64,000 nt of DNA from Mycolicibacterium llatzerense (GCF_000878195.1 NZ_JXST01000005.1:1-64000), one strand, 5' to 3'; positions 1 through 9,514 are shown, counted from the first letter of the stretch. Notes: generated from the letters alone by a model not told the origin. A program made the numbers and translations.

Positions 1-1
1 G

Positions 2-244
2 GTGGGGTGCATCCTCGTCACCATTTTCTGCTGCTTGCCGTTCGGCATCGTGTCGATCGTCAAGGCGACGCAGGTCTCCGGACTGTGGCAGCAGGGCCGG
101 CCTGACCTGGCGCAGGCCGCCGCCGACGAGGCAAAGAAGTGGGCCATGTGGGGCGCCATCGCGGGTGCCGTGGTGGCCGTGCTCTACATCGTCTTCGTCG
201 TCGTGCTCGGCGCGTTCTCGTTCTCGACGTCGTACCCGGGATAG
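2..244 (+). CDS. CD225/dispanin-like membrane protein (5' truncated by window edge)
   Basis: The reading frame is open from the first bases, so the true start lies outside the window; 80 residues are visible. A Cys-Cys-Leu-Pro-Phe-Gly segment followed by a small hydrophobic stretch and an Ala/Lys-rich linker into a second membrane helix is the CD225/dispanin (IFITM-like) pattern. Bacterial members are small two-helix membrane proteins, often with a proline-rich N-terminus, of unknown function. It leads a run of similar short membrane proteins. The family call rests on this pattern only. Confidence 0.6.
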   Translation: MGCILVTIFCCLPFGIVSIVKATQVSGLWQQGRPDLAQAAADEAKKWAMWGAIAGAVVAVLYIVFVVVLGAFSFSTSYPG

Positions 245-256
245 TCAGGTCCGACG

Positions 257-685
257 ATGCAACACCTGCAGCGGCCCAAGGCGGTTAATCCGCTCCTTGG
301 GCCGCTCGGTGTTGCGGCGGCCGCCGGCGTCGTGTGCTGCGCGGTGTGGCTGAGCGACCCGACGGTGCCGGGTGGCCCGATTCCGGTCTGCCCCACCAAG
401 GCGCTGTTGGGCATCGATTGCCCCGGCTGCGGCAGCATGCGAATGCTGTATTCGCTGATGCACGGCGACTTTTCGGCTGCGCTGCACTTCAACGCGGTCG
501 GTCTGATCGCCTTGGTACTGCTCATCTGGGCCTATTGCGCATGGACCTATGGCCGTGTCGTGGGCCGACGAATAGCCAGTTGGCAGCATCGACGTTGGGC
601 CGCTCCGGCTGTTTTGACGGTAATGTGCATTTGGTTTGTTATTCGGAATGTGCCGATAGCGCCGTTCATTTCGTTGTACGTGTAG
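257..685 (+). CDS. DUF2752 domain membrane protein
   Basis: This 142-residue protein carries the DUF2752 hallmark, a Cys-Pro-x-Lys stretch followed by a CPGCG motif (within about residues 45-60), plus three predicted membrane helices. No biochemical function is established for the family; the paired cysteines suggest metal binding or redox chemistry, which is inference. It starts 12 bp after the CD225-like gene and probably shares its transcript. The ATG at 257 is the only sensible start. Confidence 0.75.
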   Translation: MQHLQRPKAVNPLLGPLGVAAAAGVVCCAVWLSDPTVPGGPIPVCPTKALLGIDCPGCGSMRMLYSLMHGDFSAALHFNAVGLIALVLLIWAYCAWTYGRVVGRRIASWQHRRWAAPAVLTVMCIWFVIRNVPIAPFISLYV

Positions 686-736
686 TTCACGTTGTAACTA
701 GAAACACCACATCCACATCGCTCGGAGGGACGAAAG

Positions 737-1768
737 ATGACGGACCAACCGACGGAAGGCACGCCGCCGGACGCGAATCAGCCGACGGAGTACATTCCGC
801 AGCCACCGCCGGGAGGGTTCCCCCCGCCACCTCCGGGAGGCGCTCCGACGGAGTACATTCCGCAGCCGCCGCAAGGCGGAGGATTCCCGCCACCGCCGCA
901 GGGTGGTTACCCGCCGCCTCCGCAAGGTGGATACGCGCCGCCGCCGCCTCCGGGCGGTGCCTACCCGCCGCCCCCGCCGCCGCAGGGTGGGTTCGCTCCG
1001 CCGCCTCCGGGGGCGTACCCGCCGGCCGGGTACCAGTACGGTGCACCGGGCGGTGCGGCTCCGTTCAGCGTCGGCGACGCCTTGTCGTGGGCGTGGAACA
1101 AGTTCACCAAGAACCCGGCGCCGCTGATCGTGTCGATGTTGGTCTACGGCCTCGTGGTCGGTGTGATCGCCGGCATCGTGGAGTTCAGTGCCCTGGGCCT
1201 GGCTGAGACCTCGGTCTCGAGCTATTCGGCCGACGACGCCGGCTTCAGCTACTCGTACAACGTCACCTCACTGGGCCCGGCGAGCATCGCCATCCTGGTG
1301 CTTGGTTACCTCGTGCTGCTGGTGGTTGCGGCCACCGTCTCATCGGCTCAGTACGTGGGCCTGCTGGGCATCGCCGACGGACAGCCGACCACCATCGGGT
1401 CGTTCTTCAAGCCCCGCTACATCGGCCCGATGATCCTGCTGACGCTCATCGTCGGGGTGCTCGTGGGTATCGGGTCCGTGTTCTGCGTGATCCCTGGTTT
1501 GATCGTCGCGCTGTTCGCGATATTCGCGCACCCGATCCTGGTCGACCGCAACCTGTCGCCGATCGACTCGATCAAGGCCAGCATCGATATCGTGAAAGCC
1601 AATGTCGGACAGGTGATCCTGGTCTGGCTGGTGGCAGGCCTGATCGGTGCGGCCGGCGCGCTCGCCTGCGGCGTCGGTGTGCTGGTCTCGGCGCCCGTCG
1701 CCTCGCTGATGGTGGTGTACACCTACCGTCGCCTCAGCGGTGGTCAGGTCGCCCCGCTGACGCAGTAA
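737..1768 (+). CDS. Proline-rich polytopic membrane protein
   Basis: This is a 343-residue protein. Residues 1-110 are low-complexity Pro/Gly, with repeated TEYIPQPP and GGxPPPP units. The remainder has about six hydrophobic helices and resembles the integral-membrane domains of DUF975/YciC-type proteins. A GGAGGG ribosome-binding site at 724-729 lies 7 nt before the ATG. The proline-rich leader resembles that of the mycobacterial proline-rich antigen Pra, but the membrane domain is not RDD. A perfect hairpin follows the stop. Function is unknown. Confidence 0.7.
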   Translation: MTDQPTEGTPPDANQPTEYIPQPPPGGFPPPPPGGAPTEYIPQPPQGGGFPPPPQGGYPPPPQGGYAPPPPPGGAYPPPPPPQGGFAPPPPGAYPPAGYQYGAPGGAAPFSVGDALSWAWNKFTKNPAPLIVSMLVYGLVVGVIAGIVEFSALGLAETSVSSYSADDAGFSYSYNVTSLGPASIAILVLGYLVLLVVAATVSSAQYVGLLGIADGQPTTIGSFFKPRYIGPMILLTLIVGVLVGIGSVFCVIPGLIVALFAIFAHPILVDRNLSPIDSIKASIDIVKANVGQVILVWLVAGLIGAAGALACGVGVLVSAPVASLMVVYTYRRLSGGQVAPLTQ

Positions 1769-1776
1769 CGCTGTGG

Positions 1777-1820
1777 CCTGTTCGGGGGACGTGGCCGGTT
1801 GGTCGCTGCCCCCGAACAGG
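1777..1820. terminator. Perfect 12-bp hairpin after the proline-rich membrane protein
   Basis: CCTGTTCGGGGG at 1777-1788 is exactly complementary to 1809-1820, with a 20-nt loop. It starts 8 nt after the stop codon at 1768 and ends 15 nt before the next ATG. There is no T-tract, as is usual for mycobacterial intrinsic terminator candidates, so it may terminate or attenuate transcription into the RDD genes. Confidence 0.55.
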
Positions 1821-1834
1821 TATGACGGCAGCAG

Positions 1835-2320
1835 ATGAGACAGGACGACTTGAACTACACACCCTGGTGGGCCCGCGTGGTGGCCAGCCTGATCGACCGG
1901 GTCCCCCCGCTGTTCGTCATCATCGTCGGCGGGCTGGTCGAGCGATCCCAGCGTGTGACGAAATGCCTTGCCGATCAGGCGGATTACAGCATCGGCCCAT
2001 TCTGTGCCACCGGGAACTCGGTCGCCGGCGTGCTGATCTGGCTGGCCGGCGTCATCGTCGCGGTGCTGTTCATGGTGTGGAATCACGGCTACTTGCAAGG
2101 CACCACGGGCTCCAGCCTGGGTAAGCGGGTTCTGCATTTCCAGGTGATCGACGAAAAGACGGGGGAGCCCGTCGGTTTCGGTCGGTCGGTGCTGCGGCAG
2201 CTGGCCCACGTCGTCGACGCCCTCCCGGTTTACGCCGGGTACCTGTTCCCGCTGTGGGACGCCAAGCGGCAGACGTTGGCGGACAAGATCATGTCGACGG
2301 TCTGCGTGCCGACCCGTTGA
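1835..2320 (+). CDS. RDD family membrane protein (Pra-like C-terminal domain)
   Basis: This 161-residue RDD protein begins with a TPWWARVVASLIDR motif, has three hydrophobic helices, and ends in a WDAKRQTLADKI segment very like the end of M. tuberculosis Pra (Rv1078). Pra carries its proline-rich region on the same chain, but this protein lacks it. RDD proteins are implicated in transport in some bacteria, but this subgroup is uncharacterised. The stop overlaps the next start (TGATG), indicating translational coupling with a paralogue. Confidence 0.8.
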   Translation: MRQDDLNYTPWWARVVASLIDRVPPLFVIIVGGLVERSQRVTKCLADQADYSIGPFCATGNSVAGVLIWLAGVIVAVLFMVWNHGYLQGTTGSSLGKRVLHFQVIDEKTGEPVGFGRSVLRQLAHVVDALPVYAGYLFPLWDAKRQTLADKIMSTVCVPTR

Positions 2321-2814
2321 TGACGTACGCCCCGTGGTGGCGCCGGGCCGCCGCCACCGTCATCGACCTATTGCCGCTGCTGGTCCTCACCGCAGCTGGC
2401 GCGGCGCTGGTCTGGTTCACCCGAGACCGGGTGTGCGACACCGACACCTCCGCATTCGACGGCGGCGCGCAATGCGGCGACGGCTACTCGACGCTGGGCT
2501 ACGTCAGCCTGGTCACGACCTGGGCGCTCATGGTGGGGTATCTGGTCTGGAACTTCGGCTACCGCCAGGGCCGCACCGGCGCCAGCCTCGGCAAGACCGC
2601 ACTGCGCTGCCGAGTGGTCGGCCAAACCTCAGGGGCGCCAATCGGTTTCACGCGGTCGCTGCTGCGGCAGGCCGTGCACCTGACCGACCTCTCGATCGTC
2701 GGCTACCTCTGGCCGCTGTGGGACGCGCATCGGCGGACCTTCGCCGACATGGTCATGGGGACGGTCTGTGTGACACCGCCGCGCAAGCGCACTCCGGTCA
2801 GCGGAACGCACTGA
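2320..2814 (+). CDS. RDD family membrane protein, tandem paralogue
   Basis: This 164-residue protein is clearly paralogous to the preceding RDD protein: an APWWRRAAATVIDL start, a GYRQGRTGASLGK central segment and WDAHRRTFADM near the end. The ATG at 2320 overlaps the upstream TGA by one base. An in-frame upstream ATG (2254) lies inside the neighbour's coding sequence and is rejected. The 3' end overlaps the convergent acyl-CoA dehydrogenase by 17 bp. Function is unknown. Confidence 0.8.
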   Translation: MTYAPWWRRAAATVIDLLPLLVLTAAGAALVWFTRDRVCDTDTSAFDGGAQCGDGYSTLGYVSLVTTWALMVGYLVWNFGYRQGRTGASLGKTALRCRVVGQTSGAPIGFTRSLLRQAVHLTDLSIVGYLWPLWDAHRRTFADMVMGTVCVTPPRKRTPVSGTH

Positions 2815-3964
2815 CTCCCGTCAACGCCTGCCCGATCACCAATTGATGCACCTCGGACGTGCCCTCGTAGGTCAGTACCGACTCCAGATTGTTGGCATGC
2901 CGGATCACCGGGTACTCCAGAGTGATGCCATTGGCGCCCAACAGGGTTCGGCACTGCCGGGCGATCTTGATGGCCTCGCGGACGTTGTTCAGCTTGCCGA
3001 CGCTGATCTGCTCGGGCTGAATCTTCCCGGCGTCCTTGAGCCGGCCGAGCTGCAGGGCGAGCAGCTGCGCCTTGCCCAGTTCGACGGCCATGTCCGCGAT
3101 CTTGGCCTGCGTCAGTTGATATTCCGCGAGCGTCTTGTCGAACACCGTGCGGGTGCCGACGTAGTCCAGCGCCGCCTGCAGACAGTCGCGGGCCGCGCCC
3201 ACCGCGCCGAACACGATGCCGAACCGTGCCTCCGACAGGCAGCTCAGCGGCCCGGCCAGACCGCGGGCGCCGGGCAGCCGCGCGGACTCGGGCAGCCGCA
3301 CGTCATCGAGGCTGAATTCCGAGGTGACCGAGGCCCGAAGCGACATCTTGCGCGTCATCTCGCGGGCGCTGAAACCCGGTGTGTCCGTGGGCACCGCGAA
3401 CCCCAGCACGCCCTCCTCGGCGCGGGCCCACACGACCGCGACATCGGCGACCGAGGCATTGGTGATCCACATCTTCGATCCGTTGAGCACCCAGTCGTCG
3501 CCGTCCCGGCGGGCGGTGGTGCGCATGCCACCGGGGTTGGAACCGAAGTCGGGCTCGGTGAGACCGAAGCAGCCGATCAGATCACCTGCAGCCATCCCCG
3601 GCAGCCACTGCTCACGTTGCTCTTCGCTGCCCCAGTGGTGAATCGCGAACATGGCGAGCGAACCCTGCACCGACACCAGCGAACGGATGCCGCTGTCGAC
3701 CGCTTCCAGTTCCTGGCACACCAGCCCGTACGCCGTCGCCGTCGAACCGCTGCAGCCGTACCCGGTGAGGTGCATGCCGAGCAGACCCAGCTTGCCGACC
3801 TCCGTGGCGATCTCGCGCACCGGCACCGAACCGTTCTCGAACCACTCGGCGATGAACGGACGCAGCCGCTGTTCGCCGAACTGGCGGACCATGGTGCGTA
3901 ATTCGATGTCCTCGGCGCTCAGCAGGTCGTCAGTGCCGAGCAGGTTGTCGATCGAGGCTGTCAT
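2798..3964 (-). CDS. Acyl-CoA dehydrogenase, glutaryl-CoA dehydrogenase-like
   Basis: This 388-residue flavoenzyme has the standard fold: N-terminal helical domain, middle beta domain ([16 protein letters not shown], with WITNAS) and C-terminal helical domain. The C-terminal [15 protein letters not shown] places the catalytic glutamate as in glutaryl-CoA dehydrogenases and mycobacterial FadE7-type proteins. It oxidises acyl-CoA to enoyl-CoA, passing electrons to ETF; a glutaryl-CoA substrate (lysine/tryptophan catabolism) is inferred. It is transcribed alone, convergent with the RDD genes. Confidence 0.85.
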   Translation of the reverse strand: MTASIDNLLGTDDLLSAEDIELRTMVRQFGEQRLRPFIAEWFENGSVPVREIATEVGKLGLLGMHLTGYGCSGSTATAYGLVCQELEAVDSGIRSLVSVQGSLAMFAIHHWGSEEQREQWLPGMAAGDLIGCFGLTEPDFGSNPGGMRTTARRDGDDWVLNGSKMWITNASVADVAVVWARAEEGVLGFAVPTDTPGFSAREMTRKMSLRASVTSEFSLDDVRLPESARLPGARGLAGPLSCLSEARFGIVFGAVGAARDCLQAALDYVGTRTVFDKTLAEYQLTQAKIADMAVELGKAQLLALQLGRLKDAGKIQPEQISVGKLNNVREAIKIARQCRTLLGANGITLEYPVIRHANNLESVLTYEGTSEVHQLVIGQALTGVSAFR

Positions 3965-4048
3965 GGTGCAGTTCTACACCGGGAGTTCGGCGTAAGGCGA
4001 GTGCCCACCCCGGCTACGCTGGTCGCTCAGGGACAGACGGGGTGGACG

Positions 4049-4567
4049 ATGACAGAGCACGAACAGAACCAGGGCGCGGGCGAGCCGGAGGCTTCGACCC
4101 CGGCTTACGGCATGCCGCCGCTCCCGGCCTATGGCGCGGAGCTCTACCCGCCGACGCCGGCGCCCGAAGCGTTTCCGCCGCCGGTTCCCGGGTACCCGGG
4201 CCCGGGTTACCCGCCGCCGGTCGCGCCGTATCCGCCTGTGGCTCAGGGCTACCCGGGCATGCCGCCGATGCCCGGAATGATGCCGTTCGGGTACGCGCAG
4301 CCGCCGAAGACCAACGGGCTGGCCATCGCGTCTTTGGTCTGTTCGCTACTGGGCCTGGCGACGTGCGCGGCCACCTCGATCCTCGGCGTGATCTTCGGGC
4401 ACCTCGCCAAGTCGCAGATCAAGCAGAGCGGTGAGGACGGCGACAGCATGGCTCTTGCCGGCTTGATCATCGGCTACATCGGGTTGGCGATCTTCGCGCT
4501 GATCGCCATTTTCTACTTCGGCCTGATCGCGTTCATCGTGGGCAGCAGCGGCACCACCACCTACTAG
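4049..4567 (+). CDS. DUF4190 domain proline-rich membrane protein
   Basis: This 172-residue protein has about 85 residues rich in Pro/Gly/Tyr, then a DUF4190 module: a helix around [14 protein letters not shown], a short loop containing [12 protein letters not shown], and a second helix. Function is unknown. The ATG at 4049 is chosen over an in-frame start at 4001 because a purine-rich GGGGTGG precedes it and the protein then begins with acidic, non-conserved residues typical of the family. The TM2-domain gene follows 15 bp downstream. Confidence 0.75.
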   Translation: MTEHEQNQGAGEPEASTPAYGMPPLPAYGAELYPPTPAPEAFPPPVPGYPGPGYPPPVAPYPPVAQGYPGMPPMPGMMPFGYAQPPKTNGLAIASLVCSLLGLATCAATSILGVIFGHLAKSQIKQSGEDGDSMALAGLIIGYIGLAIFALIAIFYFGLIAFIVGSSGTTTY

Positions 4568-4582
4568 ACGGGGAGTCAAGCA

Positions 4583-5077
4583 ATGTCGAATCCATACGAG
4601 CCGACGTCGAATGCATACGAACCCGGCGACAGTTCCGGTCAGCAGCAACCGGGCGAGCCGCAGTTCGGCCAGCCGGAATACCCGGGTAACCCGCAGCAGC
4701 CGGGCTATCCGCCACAGCCGGGTTACCCGCCGCCCGGATACCCGCTGCAGGGGGGATACGCGCAGCCGGGATACCCGCAGCCGGGCTACGGCTATGCGCC
4801 GCAGTACGCGGTGGACCCCTCCGCACCGTTCGGCCGTGACCCCATGACGGGGCTGCCCCTGTCGGACAAGTCCAAGGTGACGGCCGGTCTGCTGCAGATC
4901 CTGTTGGGCGGCTTCGGCGTCGGGCGATTTTATCTCGGCTACACGACCATCGGTGTGCTGCAGCTCGTCGTCTCGCTCGTCACCTGCGGCATCGGTGCCA
5001 TCTGGCCCCTCATCGACGGCGTCATGATCCTGATGGGGAACGTTCCCGACACCCAAGGACGCAAGCTCCGCGACTAG
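4583..5077 (+). CDS. TM2 domain protein with proline-rich N-terminus
   Basis: The N-terminal ~80 of 164 residues are Gly-Tyr-Pro repeats (PGYPPQPGYPP type). The C-terminus is a TM2 domain: KSKVTAGLLQILLGGFGVGR, YLGY, and a second helix ending in an IDGVMIL segment with the conserved Asp. A GGGGAG ribosome-binding site lies before the ATG. TM2 proteins are small membrane proteins of unresolved role. With the DUF4190, RDD and CD225 genes it forms a cluster of proline-rich-headed membrane proteins beside metB. Confidence 0.85.
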   Translation: MSNPYEPTSNAYEPGDSSGQQQPGEPQFGQPEYPGNPQQPGYPPQPGYPPPGYPLQGGYAQPGYPQPGYGYAPQYAVDPSAPFGRDPMTGLPLSDKSKVTAGLLQILLGGFGVGRFYLGYTTIGVLQLVVSLVTCGIGAIWPLIDGVMILMGNVPDTQGRKLRD

Positions 5078-5087
5078 GCTGGCGCCT

Positions 5088-6260
5088 GTGAGTGAGCAGC
5101 GCAGCCAGGCAGACCACTACCGGGCCTACGGGCCGTCGACCCGGGCCATTCATGCCGGGTTCCGGCCGGACCCGCAGACCGGTGCCGTCAACACCCCGAT
5201 CTACGCCAGTTCGACGTTCGCACAGGACGGCGTCGGCGGGCTGCGCGGTGGGTTCGAGTACGCCCGCACCGGCAACCCGACCCGGTCGGCGCTGGAGACG
5301 CTGCTGGCCGCCGTCGAGGGCGGGAACTACGGCCGCGCGTTCAGCTCCGGCATGGCCGCCACCGACTGCGCGCTGCGTGCCGTACTGCGTCCGGGCGACC
5401 ACATCGTCATCCCCGACGACGCCTACGGCGGCACCTTCCGGCTGATCGACAAGGTGTTCACGCAGTGGGGCATCACGCACACACCGGCGCAGCTGTCGAA
5501 CCTCGACGAGGTGCGCGCGGCGATCACGTCGAAGACCCGGCTGATCTGGGTGGAGACCCCGACCAACCCGCTGCTGTCCATCGCCGACATCGCGGCCATC
5601 GTGCAGATCGGCGCGACGTCGGGGGTGAAGGTGTTGGTGGACAACACCTTTGCCTCACCGGCGCTGCAGCAGCCGCTGTCGCTCGGGGCGGACATCGTGC
5701 TGCACTCGACCACCAAGTACATCGGCGGGCACTCGGACGTCGTCGGCGGCGCGCTGGTGACCAATGACGAGGAACTCGACGCGAAGTTCGCGTTCCTGCA
5801 GAACGGCGCTGGTGCCGTGCCGGGTCCGTTCGACGCCTACCTCACCTACCGCGGCCTCAAGACGCTGCCCCTGCGCATGCAGCGGCACTGCGAAAACGCC
5901 TTGCGGGTCGCTGAATTCCTCAACGACCACAAGGCGGTCACGACGGTGCTGTACCCGGGGCTGTCGAGCCATCCGGGCTACGAGGTGGCCGCCAAGCAGA
6001 TGAGCGGGTTCGGCGGCATGGTGTCGGTGCGGCTGCGCGGTGGCGAGCAGGCCGCACGTGAATTGTGCTCGCGCACCGAGATTTTCATCCTCGCCGAGTC
6101 GCTCGGCGGGGTGGAGTCGCTGATCGAGCATCCGGGCGCGATGACGCACGCGTCGACCGCCGGCTCGCAGCTGGAGGTGCCGAGCGACCTCGTTCGGCTG
6201 TCGGTCGGTATCGAGGATGTGGCCGACCTGATCGGTGACCTGGAGCAGGCGCTGGGTTAG
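5088..6260 (+). CDS. metB: Cystathionine gamma-synthase
   Basis: This 390-residue PLP enzyme of the Cys/Met-metabolism family corresponds in position and sequence to M. tuberculosis MetB (Rv1079). It condenses an activated homoserine ester with cysteine to cystathionine in methionine synthesis, and may also act as a gamma-lyase. Visible motifs are YARTGNPTR, the cofactor-stacking GGTFRL region, and the PLP lysine at about residue 210 in HSTTKYIGGHSDVVGG. The GTG start at 5088 follows the TM2 stop by 10 bp. An imperfect palindrome follows. Confidence 0.93.
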   Translation: MSEQRSQADHYRAYGPSTRAIHAGFRPDPQTGAVNTPIYASSTFAQDGVGGLRGGFEYARTGNPTRSALETLLAAVEGGNYGRAFSSGMAATDCALRAVLRPGDHIVIPDDAYGGTFRLIDKVFTQWGITHTPAQLSNLDEVRAAITSKTRLIWVETPTNPLLSIADIAAIVQIGATSGVKVLVDNTFASPALQQPLSLGADIVLHSTTKYIGGHSDVVGGALVTNDEELDAKFAFLQNGAGAVPGPFDAYLTYRGLKTLPLRMQRHCENALRVAEFLNDHKAVTTVLYPGLSSHPGYEVAAKQMSGFGGMVSVRLRGGEQAARELCSRTEIFILAESLGGVESLIEHPGAMTHASTAGSQLEVPSDLVRLSVGIEDVADLIGDLEQALG

Positions 6261-6264
6261 CCCG

Positions 6265-6323
6265 CCCATTGGTCGGTTATGACACGGAAATTGCGAAAAA
6301 CCGTGTGGTAACTGGCCATTCGG
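6265..6323. repeat. Intergenic imperfect palindrome P0 (metB / GPP34 convergent gap)
   Basis: The arms are 6265-6287 and 6301-6323, with 17 of 23 positions pairing around an A-rich centre containing GCGAAAAA. It fills the gap between two convergent stop codons, the position of a bidirectional terminator. Its arm (GTTATGACACGG / GTAACTGGC) resembles those at 15623 and 56551. Confidence 0.6.
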
Positions 6324-6325
6324 CG

Positions 6326-6991
6326 TCAGGAGGCGAGCGCGCCCCGTACCGCGGCGGCCGTGACGGCGAGGTTCACCTCGGCGACGCCGGTCTCGTATTC
6401 GTTGACCCAGTGGCCGCTGGCGATGTCGCCGGCGCGGGCATGCACCCACCGCCAGCCGCGGTCGTTGAGGCTCATCAGAGACCCCAGTCCGTCGACGGTG
6501 TGCAGCAGCGTCACGATGGCCGCGGTCGGAGGGCTGGGGGGTCTGCGGTCGAACAACGCCGACAGCAGCTCCGCGCGGGCCTGGCCGACTCGCGCCCGGT
6601 CCGTCAGCGGCAACGCGTACTGCGGCCGGAACCTGTTGCCGCCCAACGGCTGCCTGCGCAGCTGCCCGGCGCGCTCCAGCTGGTCGATGAGACTGCTCTC
6701 GGTGCCTTTGCGCAATTTGGACAACACGTCGCCGGGTCGCCGCGGTCGCTGACGCAGTAACTCCAGTGCCGGCGTGGACACCGGGTCGACGGCCCCGTCG
6801 CCCGAGAGGGCGACCAGGTGCCCGTCGGGTGCGCCGTCACCTGGCGAGGCGGGCCGAATACGGCACGCCAGCGCCAGGTCCAGCAGCACGGCACCGGACA
6901 ACACCCGGTGCCGACGTGGTTGATCAAGACCTGGCTGTGCGGACGAGTTGTCCAGGAGCAGCAGATACAGGTCCTCGGCGATCTGAGCCAT
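6326..6991 (-). CDS. GPP34 (GOLPH3/Vps74-like) family protein
   Basis: This 221-residue protein begins IAEDLYLLLLDN, the typical opening of bacterial GPP34 proteins, followed by the helical repeats of the GOLPH3 fold and a hydrophobic TAAIVTLLHTV hairpin that in eukaryotic homologues contacts membrane. Eukaryotic members bind PI4P; the bacterial role is unknown. It lies 46 bp downstream of greA on the same strand and may be cotranscribed. Confidence 0.82.
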   Translation of the reverse strand: MAQIAEDLYLLLLDNSSAQPGLDQPRRHRVLSGAVLLDLALACRIRPASPGDGAPDGHLVALSGDGAVDPVSTPALELLRQRPRRPGDVLSKLRKGTESSLIDQLERAGQLRRQPLGGNRFRPQYALPLTDRARVGQARAELLSALFDRRPPSPPTAAIVTLLHTVDGLGSLMSLNDRGWRWVHARAGDIASGHWVNEYETGVAEVNLAVTAAAVRGALAS

Positions 6992-7037
6992 GGATCGTCA
7001 GCCGGTGGCCAGCGGGGTAGTACTAGCCGTGGCAGGG

Positions 7038-7532
7038 CTAGGCGTGATAGGGCTCGGCCTTGACCAGCGTGACCTTGACGGTGGCGCCGCTGGGCACCGT
7101 GTAGCTGCGCTCCTCGCCGACCTTGGCGTCGATCAGCGCGTGGCCGAGCGGCGAGTTGGGGGAGTACACCTCGAGCTTGCCGTCGGTGACGCCTTCCTGG
7201 CGCGTGGCGATGAGGAACGTCTCGGTGTCCTTCTCGTCGCCGTCGTAGAAGACGGTGACGACGGAGCCGGGCAGCGCCACACCGGACTTCTTCGGGGCCT
7301 CGCCGACCTTGGCGAGGCTGAGCAGATCCTGCAGCTGGCGGATACGGGCTTCCTGCTGGCCCTGCTCATCGCGGGCCGCGTGGTAGCCGCCGTTCTCGCG
7401 GAGGTCGCCCTCTTCGCGGCGGTCGTTGATCTCCGCGGCGATGATCGGGCGGTTCGCGATCAGCTGGTCGAGTTCGGCCTTCAGGCGCTCGAATGCCTCT
7501 TCGGTGAGCCAGGTGACCTGGGTATCGGTCAT
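7038..7532 (-). CDS. greA: Transcription elongation factor GreA
   Basis: This 164-residue protein is the length of M. tuberculosis GreA (Rv1080c). An N-terminal coiled coil carries the acidic tip in [15 protein letters not shown], which enters the RNA polymerase secondary channel and stimulates cleavage of backtracked RNA. A C-terminal FKBP-like domain follows. The ATG at 7532 (MTDTQVTWL) is chosen over an in-frame start 48 bp upstream because it matches the family N-terminus and an AGGAGAG site precedes it. Confidence 0.95.
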   Translation of the reverse strand: MTDTQVTWLTEEAFERLKAELDQLIANRPIIAAEINDRREEGDLRENGGYHAARDEQGQQEARIRQLQDLLSLAKVGEAPKKSGVALPGSVVTVFYDGDEKDTETFLIATRQEGVTDGKLEVYSPNSPLGHALIDAKVGEERSYTVPSGATVKVTLVKAEPYHA

Positions 7533-7799
7533 GTCTGCTGCTCTCCTGTCGTTGTAAGTGCTTGTGTGCCCCGGCGTCATGTCCGGGGTTGCCCCGTTAC
7601 CGGGGCCGGCGGCGCTGCGATCGCGAGGGCATCGCTAGGTTTTGGGTCCCCCAGAAGGTGCCTGCAGGTGCCCGCTAATGCAGCAATACACGGCCCCAGT
7701 CGGAACCGTGTACTGAGCAAGCGTACCACTTGGGCGTCTCCCAACCGTCATGATTTCGCAGTTCGGAGTTCGCCGGATGGTTGGTCGCCCGGCCGGTGA

Positions 7800-8222
7800 T
7801 CAGGGCGCGACCAGGTACGACGGCACGTCGGTGCCACAGCCGTAAACATCGCCGACGACCGGCGGCTTTGTGGACTTCACGACCGCGGTCACCTGGACGG
7901 TCTTGGCCTGTGCGGGCTCGATCAGGATTTCGCGCCGCCCGGTTTCGCTGCCGTCGAGGGCCCTGGCCCGCACGATGCACACCGCCGGTTGCGCCGGGTC
8001 CTCGCGCGTGACGGAGATCGTCACCGCCACAGTTTCGTTGTCGACCAGCTTGTAGGTGCTCAATTCGCCCTTGACCGGGGACGTCCCGAGGCGCTGGAAA
8101 CCGACGAAGGCAAGCGCCACACCTGCGACGACGATGAGCAGCGTGAGGCCGATCGCGATGCGGCGACGGGTCAGCCGGGACATGCGCTGCTGCCCGTAGC
8201 GGGCGGTCGGACGCTCGATCAT
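7800..8222 (-). CDS. DUF4307 membrane-anchored protein
   Basis: This 140-residue protein corresponds to M. tuberculosis Rv1081c by position. It has a short Arg-rich cytoplasmic N-terminus, one transmembrane helix (about residues 20-42), and an extracytoplasmic beta-rich domain of roughly 95 residues with two conserved cysteines (VCIVRA and YGCGTD). Function is unknown. It is divergent from mca with a 120-bp gap. Confidence 0.85.
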   Translation of the reverse strand: MIERPTARYGQQRMSRLTRRRIAIGLTLLIVVAGVALAFVGFQRLGTSPVKGELSTYKLVDNETVAVTISVTREDPAQPAVCIVRARALDGSETGRREILIEPAQAKTVQVTAVVKSTKPPVVGDVYGCGTDVPSYLVAP

Positions 8223-8342
8223 GGCTGCTTTGGGTGCCCCATCGGTCGGTTCGGATTGCTTGGACTGGAACTATAGGACCCAGCGACATGGTTGGACTCC
8301 ATCGAGTTGTCCCACCGAGTAGAGACAGTAGGTAAGGCACAC

Positions 8343-9209
8343 GTGAGCGAACTGCGGTTGATGGCGGTGCACGCGCACCCCGACGACGAGTCGAGCAAGG
8401 GTGCGGCCACCACGGCCAAGTACGCGGCCGACGGCGTCCGGGTCATGGTGGTGACCATGACCGGCGGCGAGCGCGGCGACATCCTCAACCCGGCGATGGA
8501 CCTGCCCGAGGTGCATGGCCGGATCACCGAGGTCCGCCGCGACGAGATGGCCAAGGCCGCCGAGATCCTCGGCGTCGAGCACCACTGGCTGGGGTTCGTC
8601 GACTCCGGGCTGCCCGAGGGCGACCCGCTGCCGCCGCTGCCCGACGGCTGCTTCGCGGTGGTGCCGATCGAAGAGCCCGTCCGCCGGCTGGTGCAGGTGA
8701 TCCGCGAGTTCCGTCCGCACGTGATGACGACCTACGACGAAAACGGCGGCTACCCGCACCCCGACCACATCCGCTGTCATCAGGTGTCCATGGCCGCCTA
8801 CGAAGCGGCCGCCGACCACGTGCAGTTCCCCGACGCCGGTGACCCCTGGAGCATCGCCAAGCTCTACTACGGCCACGGCTTCCTGCGCCGGCGCATGCAG
8901 CTGCTGCAGGACGAGTTCGCCAAGCACGGCGAAGTCGGGCCGTTCGAGAAGTGGCTGCAGCACTGGGACCCCGAGCACGATCCGTTCGCCAACCGGGTCA
9001 CCACCCGCGTCGAGTGCTCCGACTTCTTCCGGCAGCGCGACGAGGCGCTGCTGGCCCACGCCACGCAGATCGACCCGAACGGCGATTTCTTCCGCGCGCC
9101 CATCGAATGGCAGCAGCGGCTGTGGCCGACCGAGGAGTATGAATTGGCCCGATCCAGGGTTCCGGTGACGTTGCCCGAGACCGATCTGTTCACGGGAGTA
9201 TCGCTGTGA
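8343..9209 (+). CDS. mca: Mycothiol S-conjugate amidase
   Basis: This 288-residue protein matches the length of M. tuberculosis Mca (Rv1082). It hydrolyses mycothiol S-conjugates of toxic electrophiles, releasing a mercapturic acid for export and GlcN-Ins for recycling. The LmbE/PIG-L zinc motif HPDDES lies near residue 12, with PHPDHIRCH and a distal GHGF as further metal and active-site elements. The GTG at 8343 gives the conserved [14 protein letters not shown] start; an in-frame start 51 bp upstream is not conserved. Its last 4 bases overlap the next start. Confidence 0.94.
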   Translation: MSELRLMAVHAHPDDESSKGAATTAKYAADGVRVMVVTMTGGERGDILNPAMDLPEVHGRITEVRRDEMAKAAEILGVEHHWLGFVDSGLPEGDPLPPLPDGCFAVVPIEEPVRRLVQVIREFRPHVMTTYDENGGYPHPDHIRCHQVSMAAYEAAADHVQFPDAGDPWSIAKLYYGHGFLRRRMQLLQDEFAKHGEVGPFEKWLQHWDPEHDPFANRVTTRVECSDFFRQRDEALLAHATQIDPNGDFFRAPIEWQQRLWPTEEYELARSRVPVTLPETDLFTGVSL

Positions 9210-9514
9210 TTTCTGTTCCGCTCACCATCCTGCTGGCCGAGGGTCCGCGCCAGACGGGCCCCGACTTCGGCAAGGCCAGCCCCGCCGGGTTGGTGATCAC
9301 CCTGATCCTATTGATCGCGGTGGTGGCCCTGGTCTGGTCGATGAACCGGCACCTGCGCAAGTTGCCCGAATCCTTCGACCCCGCGCATCCCGAAGCCGAT
9401 CAGGCGGTCGACGACGGCACCGTCGGGGGCGTGCCACTGGAAGCTCCGGACACCGATGCCGGGCACAAGGATGCGGGCAAGCCAGAAGCTGGGTCAGACT
9501 CCCGGGATGGCTAA
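9206..9514 (+). CDS. Small single-pass membrane protein (Rv1083-like)
   Basis: A 102-residue protein translationally coupled to mca by a GTGA overlap. It has one transmembrane helix (about residues 31-48) and an acidic cytoplasmic tail. M. tuberculosis has an equivalent small gene (Rv1083) at the same place. Synteny with mca suggests a linked role, but no function is known. Confidence 0.8.
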   Translation: MISVPLTILLAEGPRQTGPDFGKASPAGLVITLILLIAVVALVWSMNRHLRKLPESFDPAHPEADQAVDDGTVGGVPLEAPDTDAGHKDAGKPEAGSDSRDG

